Source of the DNA: Hymenoscyphus infarciens
Lineage: Eukaryota; Ascomycota; Leotiomycetes; Helotiales; Helotiaceae
Direction: 5' to 3'
Assembly (NCBI GenBank): GCA_001414345.1
Contig: LLCB01000136.1
Coordinates: 1-64,000 of the forward strand
DNA length: 64,000 bases
The notes under the pieces were generated by a model. That model saw nothing but the letters and a program-made list of their open reading frames with translations, made no database searches and was not told the origin of the DNA. Of the stretch, positions 36,830 to 48,001 are shown piece by piece. The position numbers were made by a program, and so were the translations under genes. Numbering within the stretch: the first letter of the stretch is position 1; every line of letters begins with the position of its first letter.

Positions 36830-37673
36830 GATGTGCAATTATCTGTCTGTCAACGGTGTTGATTCCTAGGTTCTGATTTTACTACAAGTTTTATGTAGAA
36901 GAGAAATTGAGGGATTTTTGGTAGGAAGAAAGTTCAATGGTTGAAAAGGCAAAGAGGTTGCAGAGACGTGCCGCGTGGGTTGGGTTTTACTTGTGGCAGC
37001 CCTCTCACACTTGCCCCTCCTTTTGCGTGGTGGGGTGCTTTTCAGAACTCTGACTGCTCGGCGTCATCGGAGACGCCAAGCATTGTTACAACGGGAAAGA
37101 GCAACTGTATCGTATTGGTCAACACCTCATGAGATTTTCTTGATACATCTGATGATCGACTGTTTTCTGCAGATGGGTTTTGAGATATACAACCAGGGGC
37201 AGGAATTGGTAATGGCCTAGACATCTATCAACCAGCAGATTTTCAACACCTCTATGGCCCTTGTGCCAAGAAGATTCGGAGAATCAAATGATCTCGGCCC
37301 CCTGGCCTTAAGCTTGTTACACAGTGATAAGAGGTATTCCAGCGAACTGCGAAGAAGATTCCATAAACCACCACCAACTCCTGCTCCTGGCATTTCCGTA
37401 AACATACCGCAAGACCAAAAAACCATCCCCGTACCCTTGCACCCAAATCCAAACGCCATCCCTCGTCGATTTCGATCAGGAGATATACATATGTAATCTC
37501 AAAAAAAAGACAGTATTTCATGCCTGTGCAGCAGGTTCTTATATTCCTGTCTCAAATGCATCTAACGCCTGTTTCCCAATGCGTGAACCCGTATGCCGTT
37601 CCCAATGCGTGTTTGCGTTCTTCGTTTCCTCTTATCTAAACCCGTCCATGCCTTGACCTATAAAGAACTCCAG
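36830..37673. other. PGK1 upstream region
   Basis: Promoter of PGK1 and 3' flank of the Mpv17-family gene. A plus-strand frame at 37254-37496 is open for 80 codons but Pro-rich and unrecognised; I do not call it a gene. Confidence 0.45.
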
Positions 37674-38543
37674 TTACAACAAGCGGATGTTAGGCGATTG
37701 GGGTGCTGACCGAGCTTCTCCTTCCTCAGCGGCGTTAGATAGGGATAAATATGCGGTCCAGGCGATACCGATGGTGGAGACGAATGGCTATTGATCCATT
37801 AGATATTGCGTGATTTTCAATAGGTTGGGGTGGAACTTACCAGTTGGAATTGGATTGGCATAACTTTGAAGTTGATGATCTGGACGAGAGGCCAAACCAT
37901 AAAGTTGGCCTTGAGAGTTGGTAGATACATTTCACGGAGCTTGTTTGATACAGCTCGCCGTCCACCACCTTCCGCAACCGTCATGACTGTGAAGAACGTA
38001 GCGATGCCTAGATATGTTAGCTATAATGCCCCAGGAAACTCGACTTATAACATACCAACGGGTGCAAAGATCAGTTGATCAAAAGCAACCATCTTCATAG
38101 CTGGGCCCAAGCTACTCGTTTTCGTAATAGGGAAAGCCCTGGACAAAAACTGGAACCATTTGAACTGCACAGGAGCCATCAAAAATCCATAAGCCATAAA
38201 CCTTGTCAATCTTTCGAAATCGAATGGAGGCGGCAGGATAGCAGCTTTCGAATCCGGAATCAAATCCCGCTCGTTGAAGGGGTTCTTCCTATCCAATTCA
38301 TGGATCTCAATCGCCATCGTATCATCCTTTGTAATTCCACCCGGTTTTCGAAGTGCAGCTAATCGAATGGCTGTTATGCTTTGTGCCACCGTATCTGCTA
38401 TTCCTCCCAACACCGCGTTCGTAATCATCATCGTAAGGACTGGACATCATGTCAGAGAAATGCGTGTAAATGAGGGGTTGGGGATACAAACCAGGTCTAT
38501 CAGCATAATAGCTGTTAAACTTCGCTATCAATCTCGCAACCAT
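37674..38543 (-). CDS. Mpv17/PMP22-family membrane protein
   Basis: Four exons, 38492-38543, 38056-38439, 37841-38007 and 37674-37787, encode 238 aa. The opening MVARLIAKFNSYYADRPV|LTMMITNAVLGGIAD is the Mpv17/Sym1 N terminus, with a helix ending in DTVAQS. The C-terminal family signature WPLVQIINF is at residues 184-192. Four hydrophobic helices are expected. Between helices 1 and 2 there is a 50-residue hydrophilic insert (KPGGITKDDTMAIEIHEL onward), as in other filamentous-fungal members. Relatives sit in the mitochondrial inner or peroxisomal membrane and affect small-molecule permeability. Which of these applies here cannot be told from sequence alone. Confidence 0.92.
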
Positions 38544-39895
38544 GGCCAACTCTAGTAGGAAAGCAAGGAGATGTAGTAAAGGCTGTATGGATCACAAAGT
38601 TAGCAGAGCTCCAACATCAGCGTTTCCAACAAAGCCACATCCGTCGCACAGTGAACACCGCCGGACCTCCTCTCTTCCAACTCCCCTTTCCTATCGAGGG
38701 ACAAACTCACAACTCTGCCATAGATGTATTTGCTGTTTATGGATCGCATGAAGCGTCTGCGAGGAACGTCCAAAACCATTTTTAACGAGATCTGCGAGTG
38801 GGTTGAGGCAAAAAGATTCGATTCAGGGAGGGTAGGAACTTTGGGTCCGGGTGGAGGAATATGACGACAACGATAAATCGGACCTCAGGCGCTCCTTCCG
38901 TTTCTCAGCTGCAACTTCGATAAGATCCCACGCACTTGCTTTTCGCGATATCCAAATGTCTTCTTATTGTTCGAGATTCGGTGTTGAATTGATGTGAAGG
39001 AAGCACGGGTCGTTCAAGTCGTCGGTCGAAGAATGGTTTGTTTCGCGGCTCAATATGCGGCCGTTTCATTAGGACACCTTCGGCCTGTGAATCGCCTTGC
39101 GACTACCGTCATCCCCAGAAATCCGAAGGCGGCGCAGGGTTCCAGTTTCTGGGCTGGTCAATTTATGTGTCATATTCCCTTTCTATTTAATATTATAAGT
39201 TTAGTAAAGAAGAAACAACATATACGACTTTATAAGTATCTCTCTTTATCAAGGAGTTTAGCCTGAAGAACAAGCTTCAGACGCTAAAATCGTAGGGGAC
39301 TATTAAAACCTAGGGTAAGTTATAAATCTAGAGGTAATCATAGCCACCAACTAAAAGGCCCGATGCCGATTCTCTTCGTGCCATGTTCGTAAAAAAAAAC
39401 AACTAAACTCAATCAATAAAAATAGAAATCTCCCATGTTCACTCCAGAAACTTCGTTGTCTCACGTATTTTGCTCAATTTGAATTTCTGCAAGAGTTGAG
39501 AACTAGAAATAAATCATCCTTATGTATGTATACACTTAGAAGTGAGTCGACCGGAAGATCTTGAAATGAAGTGAGATACAAGTCAAAATAGAATTCTAGT
39601 CTAAATGTCCATGATCCCCGAACATGGATTCATCCAAATCGACGAATGAAACCTAGCACGTGACTTGAGTTTATAGAACCAAATTATTTCTTTTTGACTG
39701 GCTCAGACTTGCCTTTACTACTTCATAAAAGAACTATGTATAACTCCAACGGCACTCAATAACTTAGGGGTTACTACCGAAGCAGAAACACACAAAAGCA
39801 GTCGAATGTAACTCCCGCTGGTACACAAAAACAATTCAGTAGTATCTGAAAATCATCACTGCCAGACAGAGATGGTACGGGGATTCCTGGATATT
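38544..39895. other. Intergenic region, partly AT-rich
   Basis: The first part is the Mpv17-family promoter. AT-rich sequence around 39180-39480 has no coding signal. A plus-strand frame at 38994-39266 is not recognisable. Confidence 0.45.
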
Positions 39896-41853
39896 TCAAG
39901 ATATCACTGTTGTGCCTTTAGTCCTTCCAACCTCCATCTTTGCTGTCCTTGCACCAAATTGTATCTGTGGTCATCAGTTCAAATTCCAAAATCCGCGTGG
40001 AGATACTTACAGCACGCTTCTTCTCCACAGCAACTGAATGCATCCCTAAATCATATGCCAGCAATCGAAGAACCTTCTTTTCAGGATCAACTTCTGGAAA
40101 ATCTGGAGTCGCAGGAGGGGTTCCCTGAAAACCACATTTCTCCCATACCGGACACTCCACTGCCCACTTGACCAGTGCTTCATCAAGGAAAGGAAATCGT
40201 GCCTCACGACCCCATTGTGATATGACTCGGTCATCACGTCCTAAATTTCGTTTACCAAGTCGATTGACGTCCAGCTCAAGTTCATCAATAAGAGCAGGAT
40301 ACCCATTCCGTCTGAAAGCAGTAGAGTGGCGTGTGTACCCACCGAATAATTCATCGGCTCCAAGCCCGGAAAGAAGGATACGAGCTGGGGTTGCGTATAA
40401 TTGTGGACCATGGCCCTGGCTTGTTGACGCCAATCCAATGCCTCTTGAAGCAAAATAGAGGGCATAAGCGATTGAGAGGTCCATTTCAGTATTATGTGGG
40501 CCAATGAGACCAACAACCTTGGCTCTGTGAGAGACTGTTTCTGAATATGGTACATCGACCTAGATGTGGTCAGTAAGCCAACTTGTTTGGTCGTAAATAG
40601 GTATACACACTGCAACAAATCTCCAGATTCGCCCAGGACATACATTCTGCAATTCAAGGAAAGCCTTTCTCCCTGTAGCCCTGTCTGGGCATAGTTCGTA
40701 ATGTGATAGACTAGGTGAAATATCCGCGTTGTCCACTGGTTTATGGTCTTCGGGCTTGGTCTGAGCTACTTGGCTTTTCGATTTTCGTTGATTTGCGGCA
40801 CTCTTCGCAGCATTTATTGACCTTGGATTTTCGAAGGCGACATTGAGTAGATCAATCTCTTGGTTAGGTGGAAGAAGGTCATGTACCATCCGGGCAAGTA
40901 CCGTGCAATCGAGCCCGCCGGAAAACAGCACAGCAACACGAACATCGTGATTTTGATCCTGTCCAGGAGGTATAGGGACATTGAGAACTCTCGGCTTGAG
41001 CGACTCGTAAAGTTGTTCACGCAAACTCTGCACCGAGGGGCTTTGACAAGTCAGTGGTTGTATCTGGGAAGGTATGGCCCGATTAAAAACACCAAGAGAC
41101 GAGGGCTTGAGAATTATTAGTTTACCAAAATAAATAGGCAGGCCAGGTTTCTCTGGGATTGAGAAGACTTACCGACAGAGATGTCTCCCAAGCATGTCTT
41201 TGACAGGATATCAGTGGATTGGAAAGGAGGTCATCATCAAAGTCGTTCTCTGACTTTAATATCTCAGAGCTAAGTGAGAACTGGTATATACCATCAGCCT
41301 CGACTTCCTTCCAACCAGGGCTAGAGGGGTCTCCGCAGCTAGAAAGTTCCAGCACCGACAGTAACTCATTAGTGTTATAAAGTAAGGATCTTCTCCCTAG
41401 ACAATCCCGGCCAAAATATAGCAGACCATGGTTGGTATCCAGAAAGACGAAAGCAAAGGGCCCTGAGATGCTTCGTAAAACACCAAGAACAGCCGCCGTG
41501 GAGTTGGCGGCTGTTAAGTTCGAAGCGCTTGCCTCCAAAAGCAAATCAAAAACCACTTGACCATCATTACCTACGACGGGAGCAGAATCAATTCTCCAAG
41601 CCTCGCCGTTCCAACAAAATGAGCAGCCACTTGAGCTGTCTTGGAAGGGCTGCTTCCTCACCTGGCCACCATCACCTCGGAGCGCTAGAACAGTCGAAGT
41701 GCATGAAATGAAGAAGGATTTCCCATCGTCGGCGTCGACTTTGGTCTGTATCGCCCCCAAGTGATCCGGCCCTCTATTAGAGAGTAATTGCCTCAGCTCA
41801 TGGCTTGGTGCTTGGAAAGTCGTTCGTGATATGGATGTGTGGATGCCGCACAT
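39896..41853 (-). CDS. Asparagine synthetase domain-containing protein (ASNSD1 type)
   Basis: Four exons, 41173-41853, 40611-41105, 40011-40559 and 39896-39964, give 597 aa. The start MCGIHTSI puts the class II glutamine amidotransferase nucleophile at Cys2, which is why I start at 41853 and not at the ATG 12 nt upstream. NRGPDH follows in the amidotransferase half. The synthetase half has the PP-loop SGGLDCTVLARM (289-300), HNTEMDLSIAYALY and SGLGADELFGGYTRH. ASNSD1-type proteins are distinct from true asparagine synthetase, and their reaction is not settled. The first intron ends at AAG after an ACTAATAA branch point. The gene is divergent from VPS9, about 530 bp apart. Confidence 0.88.
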
Positions 41854-42385
41854 CTCGCAAAACACGTTTCAAGTACGCCTAACCCAACATTCAAGACGCG
41901 TCGAGTTGTGGGAATTGCCCTGGGCACGAGAAGAATCAGAGGAGGAAGTAAAGTCCCGTTGACGTGTTGGGATATTGCTGATGGGTACTTGTACGTACTC
42001 TTTTCTTGAAGGAAGGAGTGATTTAGGTGAAAGACAGTTCGGCACCAGGAAGGGCGGAAAATGGAAGCTCGCTTCAGAAGCTCAGCACAGGCGGGAACCA
42101 CTCACTCACTTACTAGTACATCCCAAGCAACCCAACCCAAGCCATTTTGGAGGCACAACATCAACACCATCCTCAAACTCGACTCTTACAAACCTACACA
42201 CCAGAAAACACGTCTCCACGATCTTGCTCCACCCAACATTTGCGCGCATATAGCACCACTTGCTTCTCTTGCTATAACCAACCCATTCATACGCTTCCCA
42301 GCGCATCGAAACTCTTTGACAAAAAATACCCCGCCAATAGCACCAAATACTCGAAGAACCGCCTCCCCGAGGCACTGGCGGATGT
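41854..42385. other. Divergent promoter region, ASNSD1-type gene and VPS9
   Basis: 532 bp between two start codons. A plus-strand frame is open over part of it, so VPS9 could have a longer N terminus or an upstream exon, but nothing recognisable supports that. Confidence 0.4.
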
Positions 42386-45046
42386 ATGTCTCCCCCCAGA
42401 CCACAGACGGAAGCCACAAACCATACAGATGAGCTTCGGAGGGAGCTGTTGTCAGAGGCAGAAGTGAAGGAGGATGGCTCAGCTGTAGAGGCTCTCCAGT
42501 CACTGAGAGGCGGGGATGCGACAATTTCCAAAAACAATGGCACCCCAACCACAAAGCTATCTGAGGACGTTTTCTTGAAGGATAATACAATGGGGGGCTC
42601 AGAATCACAATCCAGTGGCGGGGGAAGTACTGAAAGCACGTTGAATGCGGAGAAGGAAAAGGAAGGAGCTGTTTCTACATTACTGAAGGAGGAATATCCG
42701 ACTACTGCCCAAGACCCCATGGAGTCTTCGACCGCCACTCTCAAACCGCCAATACGTTCCTCGAAAGAACAAACAGCCGCTACTACCGAATCTTCGAGTC
42801 GAAACCTTTCTGCAGAAGAGAATGTATATCTCGATCCGACACCCAAAACCCCAGCATCCTCCCAGCCGCCCTCGAGATCAACATCCAGCGCTGCATCAAT
42901 ACCCCATTATGCTAAGAATCTCGATGCCCCCGAAAGATCTCCTACTAGATCAGATGCAGGTTTCGACGAGAAAACGTCAACCAGCGAGGATGAGCGCGAG
43001 CCTTCCTCCAGATCCGAAATACAAACAATAATGGAACAGTTCAGCGAGGAAGGTCAGGGTCCAGACCATGAAGAGGTCATGTCGCCACGTTTAGAAGTAG
43101 CTGGGCCTCTGCTTGGTAGTCCAATGCAACATCCTCCAAGAAAATCAAGCCTGGAGCCACTTGCTGCTAGCGCTTCCCAAAGTTTGAAAGATCTAAGAAT
43201 CGCATCTCCGGGTATAGCTACGGATCCATCGTGGGATCCTTCTGATGTTGGTCCTGAAGTACCGCCGAAATCAGGATCTATTCGAAGTTTTGGACAGCAA
43301 AGGACTGGTGACGATCGACACCAGAACAATGAGACTCCCCTCTCTCCGCCTCTACATCGACCACCACCCCCAGAACCTGAACCAGAGCCGGATCTTCCTT
43401 TTGATTTTCACCGTTTTCTAGAGCAGCTGAGGCATAGAACTGCTGATCCAGTAGCTAAATTTCTCAGATCTTTCCTACAAGAATTTGGCAAGAAGCAATG
43501 GATGGTCCATGAGCAAGTCAAAATCATTGGTGATTTTCTTGCTTTTATCACCAATAAGATGGGTCAGTGTGATGTATGGCGCGAAGTCTCGGATGCCGAG
43601 TTTGACAATGCGCGAGAAGGCATGGAGAAGCTGGTGATGAACAGATTATACACCCAGACATTTTCTCCTGCTATCGCTCCTCCTCAGCCAATTCCAGGTG
43701 GAAAGCCCAGAAGAAGAGGCGCAGAGCGCCCTATGGGACCTGGACGGCGTGGCCAACATCAGGAGGATGTTGAGCGCGATGACATTCTTGCGCAAAAGGT
43801 GTCTATTTATGGGTGGATAAAGGAGGAACATCTAGATATACGACCTGTTGGGGATAGCGGCAAACGATTTCTGGTTCTTGCTCAGCAAGGTAAGACGATC
43901 TTGCATTTCAAAACATGACATTGCTAATATTGTTCAGAACTCTTGAAAATAAAAACGTACAGAGCACCAAGGGATAAAATCATTTGTGTTCTTAATTGTT
44001 GTAAAGTCATATTCGGTAAGTCCAGATCTTTTACCAAACTCGCGAGATAGGGGAATTTAACAATACGCAAGGCCTCCTCAAACACGCAAAATCCGACTCT
44101 TCGGCAGATTCGTTCATGCCACTACTGATCTACGTGGTTTTACAAGCAAATCCAGACCATCTTGTATCAAATGTTCAGTACATCCTAAGATTTAGGAATC
44201 AAGAAAAGCTTGGTGGAGAAGCGGGATACTATCTTTCCTCGCTGGTCAGTTTTGTTATGAAACAAGTATATGATATCAACTAACATGCTTGCAGATGGGT
44301 GCTGTCCAGTTTATTGAGAATTTGGATCGCACGACATTAACAATATCTGATGAGGACTTTGAGAAGAACGTTGAAGCAGCGGTTTCTGCGATTGCTGAAA
44401 AACATCAGGCTGCAGAAGTTGCTGAGCCTCCTCCGCGGGCACAGGTGTCCGAAAAATCTACCCTTAGCCGCCCGGAAGTTACACCACGCCATTCGATGGA
44501 AGGAGAGTCGTCAGCACCCCGAAAGTCAACATCTTCCAATGAATACAGTGGGGATGATGAAAAAGCCGCTATGAGTGGACTATTGAGGACAATTCAAAGA
44601 CCTCTGACATCCATTGGGCGGATCTTCTCCGAAGAAGCCAGCTCATCTCAAGCTGGGCCTGCGAGAACCCCTTTACCTGGAAACACACCTCGAATGAGTC
44701 CAAACCCAGGCCCTGGTGCAAACAACCTTCCAAACCAGCCACAGGCACAGGCTCAACCCCGTGAACAAACAGCTCGAGCCAGGTTGACTGCTGAAGATGC
44801 AGCTGCGAGGCAAGCAAGCGCAGAGACTGCAGAAGCCCACCGGATTCAGCAAGCAGAGCACACCAATGTTGTGGAGACCCTCGCTGGAATGTTTCCAGAT
44901 CTAGACAGGGATATCATCAGCGATGTAGTGACCCAGAAAGAGGGCAGGTAAGAAACTTTTTTCTTTCCAATTGAGAGCGACAATCAGACTAACATCTATA
45001 TAGGGTTGGGCTCGCTGTTGATGCGTGTTTGGCGCTTAGTTCCTAG
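42386..45046 (+). CDS. VPS9: VPS9-domain Rab5 guanine-nucleotide exchange factor with CUE domain
   Basis: Activates Rab5/Vps21-type GTPases in endosomal transport. Five exons, 42386-43889, 43938-44015, 44072-44244, 44295-44947 and 45004-45046, give 816 aa. The N-terminal 330 residues are Ser/Pro/Glu-rich and disordered. A helical bundle follows from LPFDFHRFLEQLRHRTADPVAKFLRS, then the VPS9 domain, with the core DSFMPLLIYVVLQANPDHL and FRNQEKLGGEAGYYLSSL|MGAVQFIENL. The invariant Asp and Tyr of VPS9 domains are present. The C-terminal CUE domain (TLAGMFPDLDRDIISDVV...VGLAVDACLALSS) binds ubiquitin and has the MFP and di-hydrophobic motifs. Its last 14 residues come from a 43-nt exon. Confidence 0.93.
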
Positions 45047-45486
45047 AAGTTCCCTTGTTGGAACCGGGATGATTTGGTGATATATATATACGTATCATCG
45101 GTCGAGTATGGGTTCAGGTTTAGCATGGTGAAATTGAGCGTTGCATTGGCGTTTTGATATCCTCGTCTACAAGGCTCGTAACTCTAGAATGTTCTGGGAA
45201 GCAGAAGCTCGGTGGGCATGATGAGATAATAATTATAATTATGCTGTACCCAAACTCCCACGCTTTTCAAAAGTGGCACCAAATCTAACTATACCCAGAA
45301 AAAGTTGGAGTTGATTGTCATACATCGCTGCTGCCGAACGCCGTCGTTGAAGAGAGCCGCTTTAAGGCAAAATTTCTCCATGTTTCGGGAAGTGAATTGT
45401 CTATGTGCAGGTTGCTAGATATATTTGCTTAAATTTAATATTTCTTAGCTTCTCTACATTCTACATCATATCAATTAGCAACAACC

Positions 45487-48001
45487 ATGGCGAAGAAGAA
45501 GAACAAGACCCAGAACGTTGGGGAAGGCTCGGGCGACAGTACACCCCTTCCCTCGAGTCCGGCATCATCAGCATCAGCATCAAAACCCAAGTCGAAGGAC
45601 GCGAAGCCAAAGCCACCTCAACCCTCCACCTCTGCATTAATAATTTGCCGCAACAAGTAGGTGCCCATTTACTACCACGAGGCTGTACGCAAGACTTTCA
45701 GAGTTCTGATAGACCATAGGGGCCCCCCTTCTGGGTCTCCCTGACGTCGTTCTATCCGCTGGCGCATTGTCACTCTCAGCGCCCTTGACACGCATATTGG
45801 ATATACTTTTTGGCAACTAACGACTCCACAGACATTGGCGCTACATTTCCTCCTTCCATGGCCCATGGCTACAATTACCCCCCGAAGTGCTAGAGAGCCT
45901 TGCAAACAATAATTACAACCTCCCTCGCCCCCGACCAATTGACCCCGCCGTGTTCTTTGATCTTCTCAAAATCCGAAAGCTCGTCGATGATGCTACGAAT
46001 CTCGCCGTACGCGCCGCGAGCGGTGTTACCTCATCCGCCTTGACAAACTCACTCAATGCTGGGAATGGGCTATTAGGAAATGGCGGAGCAGCACTGGGTC
46101 TAGGGCTTGGAGCGGGAGGGGGGAATGCGAAATTGAGTAGGGAACGGAAACATCGAATGCGAGAACAGGCGACACAGAAGTTATCAAAGGCATATCATTT
46201 GGATGAGATCGCATGCAGTGTGGCTACTATGCAATCGGCTTCTACGCTCGAGGATGTGGCTCAACTTGTATTACAGCGGAACCCACTAGACGCGGATGCC
46301 AAATATGTTCATTTCTTCCATGAAAAGATCCCCTCTCGCCAACTTGCAGAATGTACAAGTCTCGAACCGTTGGATGAAGTTATTGCGGAGAGACCTAATG
46401 AAGGGGAGATTTTGAGAACGAGAGCGGTTACCAAGATTTTCAAGGAGGACTTTTTTGGAGCGGCGCAAGATTTGACTGCTGCGTTGCAGGTGTGCCGCTA
46501 CTTTCAGAATCAACATAGAGCAGGGCGGCAGCAACTTCAATTAGCCAGTGAAGCGAGAGAAGAAGCTCAACGGAATAGCAGATGGAAAGAGGAAATCAAG
46601 CTGGATGAAGAAGATCATCCTAGCAGTCTTGAAACTCAATTGCTTTTCCATCGAGCTGGTGTTTATCTGACGATTGCTTGTCAACACGTCAATGCTGCTC
46701 TCCCGCCCAAAAGCGCAACCAATGGGGTTAATGGAAAGAAGACGGAAAGTGCTGATCCCAACACCAACGGAGCTCCCGCTGAGCCACCAGAATTGACTCC
46801 GGCTGAGAAAGAAGCTCTGAGAAGACGTCTTGAAGCCAGAAAAGTGGTCAAGACCAATGCAAAGAGGGCTCTACGTGATTATCTTGGATATTTGTCACAT
46901 TTCGACTACACCCCAGGTCTTCCAGCCGACATTGCTGTAGATTTTGTCCGCAAAGTCAACCAAGCGGCAAATGGCTTCAAGGCCACAAAACCTCACAATA
47001 GTAATAAGAGCCTTGACCTTGGAAGCAATTCCTCTCTAAGCAACGGCCAACTATCTGATGCTCTCGTTCCTCATAAAGGAAGCCATCGCTCCCGACCTCA
47101 AGGCAGCACCTCGCGGGCCGATTTACCCTCGCTTCCACCTCCCGTTGTTCACCAAATGTCAACTCTCTTCTCCGCCACTCCTCCCGCTGATCTCCCCCCT
47201 TACCCAGAAACCGGCACCGCTCTTACAACCAAACAACAATTGCTCACACCCCAAAATGAAGCCGCAAAGGCTATTCTTGCACAAACAGATTGCCACGAAG
47301 CACTGACCTATCACCCATTACTAACAGATGCCCTCCACTCTCTCTTGCTCTGTCACTGTCTAGTCCAAACCTCAACTCGCGAACTTCAACGCCATGCCTA
47401 CATGGTCTCCCGCCTCGCCCGAGTCTGCGACGGCTACCCCATCTTTCAAGCGGCCCGCTCCCCCAGCCGCGCAGACTGGATCGAAGTCCTCCGACGCTCA
47501 TCCTCCACCATCCAGCTCTCCTCATCATGGGAATCCCTTTGCGCACCTGCCCCTCTCCCCGGTCACGGCTCTTCAAATCAACAGAAGGAGACGCCGGCTG
47601 AGAAGAAGGAGAGACTTAAGCAGCAAGCTATTATGGAGGCGTTGGAGGATGATAGGGTGCATGATGAGGCTAGCTTTCATGCTGCGGTTGCGGCGAGGCA
47701 GCGACGGCAGGAGGAGGAGGCTAGGAAGGCGGAGGGGAGGGAGATGCCGAAGAGGTGGGCGCAGGATGAGGGGAAGGAGTACCCTATTAGTACTGAGAGG
47801 GCTCAGGCTATTGTGCGATGGATCAGGGAAGCTCCTGTTGGTGGGGAAGCTGGTGGACCGAGGAAGAAGAAGAGAGGTACTAAGGTCGGGAGCAAAGGAA
47901 AGGAAAGAGCTGATGCTACTGGGCTTGAGGAGCCGATGGAGGGGTTGAAGGTTAATGGTGGTGAAGGTGGATTTGAGGTTGTGGAGGAAGAGGTTGATTG
48001 A
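45487..48001 (+). CDS. Conserved ascomycete protein with TPR-like helices
   Basis: Two exons, 45487-45656 and 45832-48001, give 779 aa. The lysine/serine-rich start (MAKKKNKTQNVGEG) leads across the join CRNK|HWRYISSFHGPWLQLPPEVLE to a Pro-rich motif (PRPRPIDPAVFFDLLKIRKLV). Repeat-like helices resembling TPR units follow (VHFFHEKIPSRQLAE, then RTRAVTKIFKEDFFGAAQDLTAAL). I recognise the HWRYISSFHGPWLQLP block from fungal genomes, where it is sometimes labelled histidine kinase group protein, but I see no kinase or receiver motif. The C terminus is basic, with a KKKRGTKVGSKGK stretch that may be a nuclear signal. Function unknown. Confidence 0.82.

Noticed and set aside
37254..37496. 80-codon Pro-rich frame in the PGK1 upstream region
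   Set aside because: A minus-strand frame is equally open here and no motif is recognisable.
42106..42846. 246-codon minus-strand frame opposite VPS9
   Set aside because: Shadow of the VPS9 5' end; low-complexity Ser/Val composition.
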